64,000 nt of DNA. Source: an uncultured Dechloromonas sp. Its GTDB lineage: Bacteria > Pseudomonadota > Gammaproteobacteria > Burkholderiales > Rhodocyclaceae. The notes below the pieces were generated by a model. That model was not told the DNA's origin and made no database searches. It saw only the letters and a list, made by a program, of their open reading frames with translations. The stretch covers positions 62,001-126,000 of the forward strand of contig NZ_CAMFKO010000005.1 in assembly GCF_945957265.1 (NCBI RefSeq). The letters are read 5' to 3'. The stretch's first letter is position 1, and each line of letters opens with the position of its first letter. The translations under genes and the position numbers were made by a program. Below, in pieces: positions 58,711-64,000 of the stretch.

Positions 58711-59649
58711 TTACCACTTGATGTTCTTGCGCATCTTGTAGCGCAGCCAGATGGCGATGGCGTTCATCGACAGCACCATGACCATCAGCACGAAGCCGGC
58801 GGCGGCGGCGTTGATTTCGAAGGCCGGGTCGGGGCGCGAGGTCCAGTTGAAGATCTGGATCGGCATCACCGTGAAGGGCGACATCAGCCAGTCGAACAGG
58901 CCCGCATTGACGCCGGCGCTGACCTCGGTGAAGGGAGCCGGCGGCAGGAAGGCGATGAAGGTCAGGGCGCCGATGGTGATGATCGGGGCCGTTTCGCCGA
59001 TGGCGCGGGCCAGGCCGATGATCACCCCGGTCAGGATACCGGGCATGGCATACGGAATGATGTGGTAGCGGCAGGTCTGCCAGCGCGTCGCACCGACCGC
59101 CATCGAGCCTTCGCGGATCATCGCCGGGATGGCGCGGATCGCTTCGCGGGTGGACACGATGACGATGGGCAGGATGAGCAGCGCCAGGGTCAGGCCGGCG
59201 GTCAGGATGCTCTGGCCGAAACCGAAGGCATAGACGAAGATGCCGAGCGACAGCAGGCCATAGACGATGGACGGCACGGCGGCCAGGTTGGTGATGTTGA
59301 TCTCGATGATCTCGGTCACCCAGTTGCGCTTGGCGTATTCCTCGAGATAGACGCCGGCGGCGACGCCGAGCGGCACGGCGGCGAAGGCGGTGACCGTCAT
59401 CACCAGCAGCGAGCCGACCCAGGCCGACAGGATGCCGGCATTGGCGGCGCGCCGCGAGGCGAAGTTCATGAAGAAGTCGAGGTTGAGCCGTTCGGCGCCG
59501 CGCATCACCATGTCGCCGACGAGCAGGAAGATGACGATCAGGCCGATGCCGAGGAAGAAGATGCCGAGCGCCTGGAAGAGGGTGTCCTTGAGCTTGCCCT
59601 TGGCGATCAGCGCGCGGACCTGCTCGGCAGTCAGAGTCGAATGTTGCAT
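58711..59649 (-). CDS. pstA: Phosphate ABC transporter permease PstA
   Basis: A 312-residue inner-membrane permease with about six helices. The EAA-type loop is seen around [20 protein letters not shown], and [16 protein letters not shown] is typical of PstA. It sits one base after pstC on the same strand and pairs with it to form the channel. Confidence 0.95.
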   Translation of the reverse strand: MQHSTLTAEQVRALIAKGKLKDTLFQALGIFFLGIGLIVIFLLVGDMVMRGAERLNLDFFMNFASRRAANAGILSAWVGSLLVMTVTAFAAVPLGVAAGVYLEEYAKRNWVTEIIEINITNLAAVPSIVYGLLSLGIFVYAFGFGQSILTAGLTLALLILPIVIVSTREAIRAIPAMIREGSMAVGATRWQTCRYHIIPYAMPGILTGVIIGLARAIGETAPIITIGALTFIAFLPPAPFTEVSAGVNAGLFDWLMSPFTVMPIQIFNWTSRPDPAFEINAAAAGFVLMVMVLSMNAIAIWLRYKMRKNIKW

Positions 59650-59650
59650 G

Positions 59651-60586
59651 TCAGTAGTTCTCCCGGAACTTGCGGCGCAGCCACTGGCCGAGGATGTTGA
59701 AGCAGAGGGTGATGAGGATCAGGGTCAGGCCGGCGGCGAAGATGGTCTGGTAGCCGATCGAGCCGTGCGGCAAATCGCCCAGGGCGACCTGCACGATGTA
59801 CGAGGTGATGGTGGCGGCCGGTTCGGCCGGGTTCCAGGTCAGGTTCGGCTGCATGCCGGCGGCGACGGCGAGGATCATCGTTTCGCCGACGGCGCGCGAG
59901 ATGGCCAGAATGTAGGAGGCGGCCAGGCCGGAGAAGGCGGCCGGCACGACGACGTGGATGGCGGTGTACAGCTTGGTCGCGCCCATGGCGTAGGAGCCTT
60001 CGCGCAGCGACATCGGCACGGCGCGCATGGCGTCCTCGGACAGCGAGGCGATGTAGGGGACGATCATGATGCCCATCACCAGGCCGGCGGAAAGCAGCGA
60101 GAAGCCCGGCAGTTCCGGGAAGATCTTCTGCAGCAGCGGGGTGACCATGAGCAGGGCGAAGTAGCCGAAGACGATGGTCGGGATGCCGCCGAGCAGTTCG
60201 AGCACCGGCTTGGCGACTTCGCGCAGCTTCGGCTTGGCGAATTCGGAGAGGTAGATGGCGATCACGGTGCCCATCGGGATGGCGACGGCCAGGGCGACGG
60301 CGGACGACACGACGGTGCCGGAAACGAGGACCATGATGCCGAAATGGGCATCGTCGAAGAGCGGGGTCCATTGGGTATCGGTCAGAAAGTCGACGATGCT
60401 GACGTTCTGGAAGAAATTGATCGACTCGGAGACGAGCACGTAGACGATGCCGACTGTGGTCAGCACGGAGACGGCGGCAGCAGCGAAAAGCAGCATCTCG
60501 ATGATGCGTTCGCTGGTGTGGCGCATGGCGTTCTTGGCCAGGCGGTCGCTGACCGTGGGCAGGTCGGAAGCGTTGTTTGCGGACAT
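59651..60586 (-). CDS. pstC: Phosphate ABC transporter permease PstC
   Basis: A 311-residue permease with six membrane helices. The coupling loop is seen as VPMSLREGSYAMGATKLYTA, and AISRAVGETMILAVAAG is typical. MSANNASDL at 60586 is the most likely start; a GTG at 60601 is an alternative and neither has a strong ribosome site. A hairpin terminator lies between it and pstS, so it is probably made at lower levels than the binding protein. Confidence 0.94.
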   Translation of the reverse strand: MSANNASDLPTVSDRLAKNAMRHTSERIIEMLLFAAAAVSVLTTVGIVYVLVSESINFFQNVSIVDFLTDTQWTPLFDDAHFGIMVLVSGTVVSSAVALAVAIPMGTVIAIYLSEFAKPKLREVAKPVLELLGGIPTIVFGYFALLMVTPLLQKIFPELPGFSLLSAGLVMGIMIVPYIASLSEDAMRAVPMSLREGSYAMGATKLYTAIHVVVPAAFSGLAASYILAISRAVGETMILAVAAGMQPNLTWNPAEPAATITSYIVQVALGDLPHGSIGYQTIFAAGLTLILITLCFNILGQWLRRKFRENY

Positions 60587-60620
60587 GGCGTGTGAATTCA
60601 CGGACGGAATTCCCTATGAT

Positions 60621-60651
60621 AAAAGCCCGACCCGGTTCGGGGCGGGCTTTT
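60621..60651 (-). terminator. Terminator/attenuator between pstS and pstC
   Basis: On the minus strand AAAAGCCCG...CGGGCTTTT forms a perfect 9-bp outer stem with an inner CCCG/CGGG stem, followed by TTTTATCAT. Its place after pstS fits partial termination that gives more binding protein than permease. Confidence 0.8.
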
Positions 60652-60669
60652 GTGTGACGGAAACAAAAA

Positions 60670-61668
60670 TCAGAGCTTGGCTTCGCGCTTCATCAGTTCT
60701 TCGATGGTGATGCCGACTTCGTTCTTGCCGCCGAACACGGAGCCGTACTTCTTCTTGGCGACGTGCTCGAGGTTGCCGGTGTAGGCGGCGGCCGGCAGCG
60801 GAACGTACTTCACTTCCTTGGTCAGCTTGGCGGCGTTCTTCATGTAGAACTCGACGAATTCCTTCACTTCCGGCTTGTCCAGCGACTTGACCTTGATATA
60901 GACGAAAATCGGACGCGACAGCGGCTGGTAGGTCGACTTGATCACCGATTCCTCGGACGGCTCAATGGCGGCGTTGGTCTTCGGATTGACGATGGGCAGG
61001 GCCTTCAGGCGGGCCTTGTTCTCGGCGTAGTAGGCGTAGCCGAAGTAGCCGATGGCATTGACGTCGCGCGAGACGCCCTGGACCAGCACGTTGTCATCTT
61101 CGGAGGCGGTGTAGTCGCCGCGCGAGGACTTGGCCTTGCCGACGACGGCTTCGGTGAAGTATTCGAAGGTGCCGGAGTCGGCGCCGGCGCCGAACAGCTT
61201 GATCGGCGCATCGGGCCAGGCCGGGTTGATCTGGTTCCACTTGGTGACCTTGCCCTGGGCGGCCGGTTCCCACATGGTCTTCAGCTCGGCGACGGTGGCC
61301 TGCTTGAGGAAGGCGTTCTTCGGGTTGATGACGACGGTCAGCGCATCGAAGGCGACCGGCATTTCGACGTACTGCACGCCGGCGGCCTTGCAGTCTTCCA
61401 TTTCCTTGGCCGTGATCGGGCGCGAGGCGTTGGAGATGTCGGTCTCGTCGCGGCAGAATTTCTTGAAGCCGCCGCCGGTGCCCGAGATGCCCACGGTGAC
61501 CTTGATGACGTTCTTCTTGGCCTTCTGGAATTCCTCGGCCACGGCCTCGGTGATCGGATAGACCGTCGAGGAGCCGTCGATCTTGATGACCTGGGCGTGG
61601 GCGGCCTGGGCGCCGAGCATGGCGACACCGGCAACGGCAAGGGCGGAAACGAGCTTGGAATACTGCAT
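60670..61668 (-). CDS. pstS: Phosphate-binding protein PstS
   Basis: A 332-residue periplasmic phosphate-binding protein. Signal peptide ends AQAAHAQ. Phosphate-binding motifs are IDGSSTVYPITEAVAEEF and GISGTGGGFKKFCRDETDIS, with ASRPITAKE and FGAGADSGTFEYF (second binding loop). Length is normal. AGGAG lies 7 bases before the ATG. A Pho box at 61724-61741 lies 56 bases upstream, so it should be PhoB-induced. Confidence 0.96.
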   Translation of the reverse strand: MQYSKLVSALAVAGVAMLGAQAAHAQVIKIDGSSTVYPITEAVAEEFQKAKKNVIKVTVGISGTGGGFKKFCRDETDISNASRPITAKEMEDCKAAGVQYVEMPVAFDALTVVINPKNAFLKQATVAELKTMWEPAAQGKVTKWNQINPAWPDAPIKLFGAGADSGTFEYFTEAVVGKAKSSRGDYTASEDDNVLVQGVSRDVNAIGYFGYAYYAENKARLKALPIVNPKTNAAIEPSEESVIKSTYQPLSRPIFVYIKVKSLDKPEVKEFVEFYMKNAAKLTKEVKYVPLPAAAYTGNLEHVAKKKYGSVFGGKNEVGITIEELMKREAKL

Positions 61669-61717
61669 GGGGTAACTCCTGCACGGGTTGGGTTTTGTGA
61701 TGCGTGCAGGTTACCGG

Positions 61718-61755
61718 CCGATTATTACAGCCACGTGACAGGCTGTAATAATCGG
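61718..61755 (-). promoter_or_regulatory. Pho box within a 15-bp palindrome upstream of pstS
   Basis: On the minus strand CTGTCA-CGTGG-CTGTAA (box 61724-61741) has two half-sites 11 bases apart, close to the CTGTCAT-type PhoB consensus. A weak -10 (TAACCT) is 11 bases past the box. The box is overlapped by a large palindrome: CCGATTATTACAGCC (61718-61732) is perfectly complementary to 61741-61755, with an 8-base spacer. The palindrome lies 20 bases past the stop of the upstream gene and may also act as its terminator. Confidence 0.75.
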
Positions 61756-61774
61756 GATTGCTATGCCGTTCGGC

Positions 61775-62365
61775 CTATTTGCTCGGGCGTCCCGTCTTGA
61801 TGCGCTCGATGCGGCCCATCACGGCTTTCAGTTCGGCATCGTTGAGCGCCGCGAGGAGGGCGATGCCGCCGCGCAGCAACTCGCTCTTCTTGACCTCGCT
61901 GCCCAGCGCGGCCAGGCGCTTCTTCAGCTCGCCGATGCGGGCATATTCGGTTTCCGGCATGGCGTAGCTGTCGCGCACCAGCTTGATCTTCTTCGCCTTG
62001 GGCGCTTTGTCGGCCTTGGTGGCCTTGGCGGTTTTCGGCGCTTCCTGCTTCATCAGCTTCGGCTGGTCGTACTTGATCGCCTGCGCCTTGGTCAGCGCGT
62101 CGGCCAGGACCTTCTGGTGCTTGGCGACGGTTTCGCCGACGACGCTCGGCTTGCGCGGCGCGCGGGGTTTTTTGGTTGCGGCGGCGGCCGGTGCGGCGAC
62201 AGCCTGGGCGGTCGCCGGGGTCTCACTGGCGACTGCCGGAGCGGCCTTGGCCTGGGGTGCCGCGGCCGGAGGGGCGGCCTTGGGCGCCGTGCGCGGCACC
62301 AGTTTTTTCGGTGTTTTGGTGCTGTTTTCCGGCTTGGCGGGTGTCTTTTTGACGGGTTCGTTCAT
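61775..62365 (-). CDS. Histone-H1-like Ala/Lys/Pro-rich protein with conserved C-terminal domain
   Basis: A 196-residue protein. The first half (about 1-125) is Ala/Lys/Pro-rich and low-complexity (KPRAPRKPS, APKTAKATKADKAPKAKK), like histone H1 tails. The C-terminal 70 residues (KIKLVRDSYAMPETEYARIG, KKSELLRGGIALLAAL, ERIKTGRPSK) look folded and conserved among betaproteobacteria, to my recollection. A DNA-binding or nucleoid-associated role is plausible but not shown. It is divergent from rpiA and upstream of the pstS Pho box on the same strand. Confidence 0.78.
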   Translation of the reverse strand: MNEPVKKTPAKPENSTKTPKKLVPRTAPKAAPPAAAPQAKAAPAVASETPATAQAVAAPAAAATKKPRAPRKPSVVGETVAKHQKVLADALTKAQAIKYDQPKLMKQEAPKTAKATKADKAPKAKKIKLVRDSYAMPETEYARIGELKKRLAALGSEVKKSELLRGGIALLAALNDAELKAVMGRIERIKTGRPSK

Positions 62366-62495
62366 CGTGTGTTCTCCCTGAAAAACGGTATGGCTAGTTT
62401 AGCGATTCGGGTTGTCCGCAAAGTTAAACTTTTGTGACCATTTCGCATGCCGGCGGCGGGGTAAAATGCGCTCCAAAATCATCAGGAGCGACAGC

Positions 62496-63164
62496 ATGAC
62501 CCAGGACGAACTCAAGCAGGCAGTGGCCCAGGCCGCCGCCGATTACGTGGCGCAGAGCGCACCGGCCGGCAGCATCATCGGCGTCGGCACCGGCTCGACC
62601 GCCAACTTCTTCATCGACGCGCTGGCCGCCATCAAGGATAAATACCAGGGCGCCGTGGCCAGCTCGGAAGCCACCCGCAAGCGTCTCGAAGGGCATGGCA
62701 TCAAGGTCTTCGACCTCAACGACGTGAGCGACATTCCGGTCTATGTCGACGGCGCCGACGAGATCGACGGCGGCCTGAACATGATCAAGGGCGGCGGCGG
62801 CGCGCTGACGCGCGAGAAGATCGTCGCCGCCGTGGCGCGCGAATTCGTCTGCATCTGCGATGCGACCAAGCTGGTCGAGGTGATGGGCAAGTTCCCGCTG
62901 CCGGTCGAGGTCATCCCGATGGCCCGCGAACATGTGGCGCGCGAACTGGCCAGGCTGGGCGGCACGCCGGTCCTGCGCGAGGGATTCGTCACCGACAACG
63001 GCAACGTCATCCTCGACGTGAAGGGCCTGGCCATCACCGACCCGAAGGGGCTGGAAGCGCAGATCAACCAGATCACCGGCGTGGTGACCAACGGCCTGTT
63101 CGCCGTGCGCCCGGCCAACCTGTTGCTGCTCGGCACGGCCGACGGCGTGCGCTCGATCCGCTAG
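62496..63164 (+). CDS. rpiA: Ribose-5-phosphate isomerase A
   Basis: A 222-residue enzyme that interconverts ribose 5-phosphate and ribulose 5-phosphate. The family motifs [39 protein letters not shown] and [20 protein letters not shown] are present. AGGAG lies 8 bases before the ATG. Length is normal. It ends at a strong terminator and is separate from the tkt cluster. Confidence 0.96.
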   Translation: MTQDELKQAVAQAAADYVAQSAPAGSIIGVGTGSTANFFIDALAAIKDKYQGAVASSEATRKRLEGHGIKVFDLNDVSDIPVYVDGADEIDGGLNMIKGGGGALTREKIVAAVAREFVCICDATKLVEVMGKFPLPVEVIPMAREHVARELARLGGTPVLREGFVTDNGNVILDVKGLAITDPKGLEAQINQITGVVTNGLFAVRPANLLLLGTADGVRSIR

Positions 63165-63204
63165 GCCTCGCTGGCCCGGGCAGCCCATCGCCCCGCATGA
63201 TCGG

Positions 63205-63230
63205 AACCCGGCGCGAGCCGGGTTTTGTTT
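63205..63230 (+). terminator. Rho-independent terminator after rpiA
   Basis: AACCCGGC-GCGA-GCCGGGTT followed by TTGTTT, 41 bases past the rpiA stop. Clear stem, moderate T-run. Confidence 0.85.
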
Positions 63231-63232
63231 GC

Positions 63233-63265
63233 CTGTCAAATCGCCGTAACACGCCGCTTTTAATC
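63233..63265 (+). promoter_or_regulatory. Candidate Pho box and -10 before the phytase-like gene
   Basis: CTGTCA-AATCG-CCGTAA (box 63233-63250) has a perfect first half-site and a 4/6 second one at 11-base spacing, and TTTAAT/TAATCT (63258-63265) serves as -10. The gene start is at 63327. PhoB control would fit a phosphate-scavenging product. The match is moderate. Confidence 0.45.
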
Positions 63266-63326
63266 TCGGACCCCGCAAGTGCCTCGCCAGGCGGCTTGCT
63301 CCAAAAAATACGACGGGGGTTCGATC

Positions 63327-64000
63327 ATGTTGTACAAGTTTTCGCTGGCCGCGTTCCTGCTGGCCCTATCCGCTTCCGGCCAGGCGGCGCCGCTGTTGAT
63401 TGCGACCGGTTCTCTCGGCGGCACGACCGACAAGTCCGGCCTGGGCGCCTTGCTGGAAAACGGCGTCGATGCCAACAACGTGCTCGGCGGCACCGGCTCC
63501 GGGCTGGCCTGGGCCGGCGGCAATACCTTTCTCGCCCTGCCCGACCGCGGGCCGAATGCCGCCGCGTGGAATACCGGCCTGGACAACACGACCTCGTACA
63601 TCGCGCGCTTCCAGACCATGACGCTGGGGCTCAGCCAGAGCGTCAGCGGGAGCAATTACAGCTACACCCTGACCCCGACCCTGAACGCGACGACCTTGCT
63701 CTACAGCGCGTCGCCGCTGAACTACGGGGCCGCGACGCCGGCCATCAACACGGCCGACCGCTTCTATTTCTCGGGCCGCTCCGACAATTTCTCGGGTAGC
63801 GGCTCGACCAACCCGGTCAACGCCCGTCTCGACCCGGAAGGCATCCGGGTTGCCAACGACGGCAAGAGCGTCTTCATCTCCGACGAATACGGCCCCTACG
63901 TTTACCAGTTCAATCGCGCCACCGGCGAGCGGATGGCCACCTTCAACCTGCCTTCGGCGCTGACGGCGAACAACCTGGCGGCCACGGGGGCGGCCGAGAT
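63327..64000 (+). CDS. Esterase-like/phytase-type secreted protein, N-terminal part (runs off window)
   Basis: At least 224 residues are visible and the frame is open to the window end. A signal peptide (residues 1 to about 20, ending SGQAAP) precedes a predicted beta-propeller: GTGSGLAWAGGNTFLALPDR, RFYFSGRSD, DPEGIRVANDGKSVFISDEY and GPYVYQFNRATGERMATFNL. The DEYGPYVY-type segment is characteristic of the esterase-like activity of phytase family. GGGGG precedes the ATG. It may hydrolyse phosphate esters, which fits the candidate Pho box. The C-terminus and any anchor are outside the window. Confidence 0.78.
   Translation, partial: MLYKFSLAAFLLALSASGQAAPLLIATGSLGGTTDKSGLGALLENGVDANNVLGGTGSGLAWAGGNTFLALPDRGPNAAAWNTGLDNTTSYIARFQTMTLGLSQSVSGSNYSYTLTPTLNATTLLYSASPLNYGAATPAINTADRFYFSGRSDNFSGSGSTNPVNARLDPEGIRVANDGKSVFISDEYGPYVYQFNRATGERMATFNLPSALTANNLAATGAAE

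Overview
The window is compact, GC-rich bacterial chromosome with genes on both strands, overlapping start/stop codons, and no gene-free stretch over about 260 bases. Gene content and neighbourhoods point to a betaproteobacterium, most plausibly Rhodocyclales (a Dechloromonas/Azonexus-like organism). The supporting features are a leuS-lptE-holA block next to proA, a Calvin-type class II aldolase in a tkt-gap-epd-pgk-pyk-fba cluster, a TctDE-type two-component system beside a porin, and two-domain PPK2 with a complete pst/pho block. The taxon is an inference from content, not from a marker gene. No rRNA, tRNA, CRISPR array, prophage or intact insertion sequence was seen.

Layout. 1-5.1 kb: an ABC transporter (permease start, Tat-type binding protein), an outer-membrane porin with a coiled-coil head, and the TctD/TctE-like regulator pair; the binding-protein and porin genes share an 18-bp operator-like motif. 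5.1-16.3 kb: housekeeping genes (plsY, folB, a CBS protein, a ZIP transporter, ybaK, a hybrid histidine kinase, xerD, ogt, gcdH, proA, holA, lptE). 16.3-25.7 kb: leuS, a small protein with a possible PhaR-like site, uvrD, a YdcF-type protein, and an overlapping operon of quinone oxidoreductase, membrane-anchored TAXI protein and ParA-like ATPase. 25.7-31.7 kb: LysR/pirin/flavodoxin, a double-receiver protein, a PaaI thioesterase/MarR pair, and a sialidase-like protein with a membrane partner. 31.8-42.1 kb: a carbon-metabolism cluster (fba, pyk, pgk, epd, gap, tkt, fbp) containing two small exported proteins that share a BamE-like segment. 42.1-50.4 kb: a PAS/GGDEF/EAL protein, a thioredoxin-like protein, rsmE, PPK2, argA, yggX, an exonuclease and a small membrane protein. 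50.4-64 kb: phoX, a GNAT enzyme, an EAL-CBS-GGDEF protein, the phoR-phoB-phoU-pstB-pstA-pstC-pstS block, a histone-H1-like protein, rpiA and the start of a phytase-type esterase.

Phosphate is the strongest theme. PstSCAB imports it, PhoU/PhoR/PhoB sense and regulate it, and PhoX and the phytase-like protein could release it from organic esters. PPK2 exchanges phosphate between polyphosphate and nucleotides. A good Pho box lies before pstS and weaker candidates lie before phoX and the phytase-like gene.

The most unusual DNA is a 264-bp non-coding element between rsmE and ppk2. It has perfect 28-bp terminal inverted repeats and two nested hairpins, supplies the rsmE stop codon and the ppk2 ribosome binding site, and looks like a mobile palindromic (MITE-like) insertion. 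A second, decayed foldback of about 160 bp sits beside phoX.
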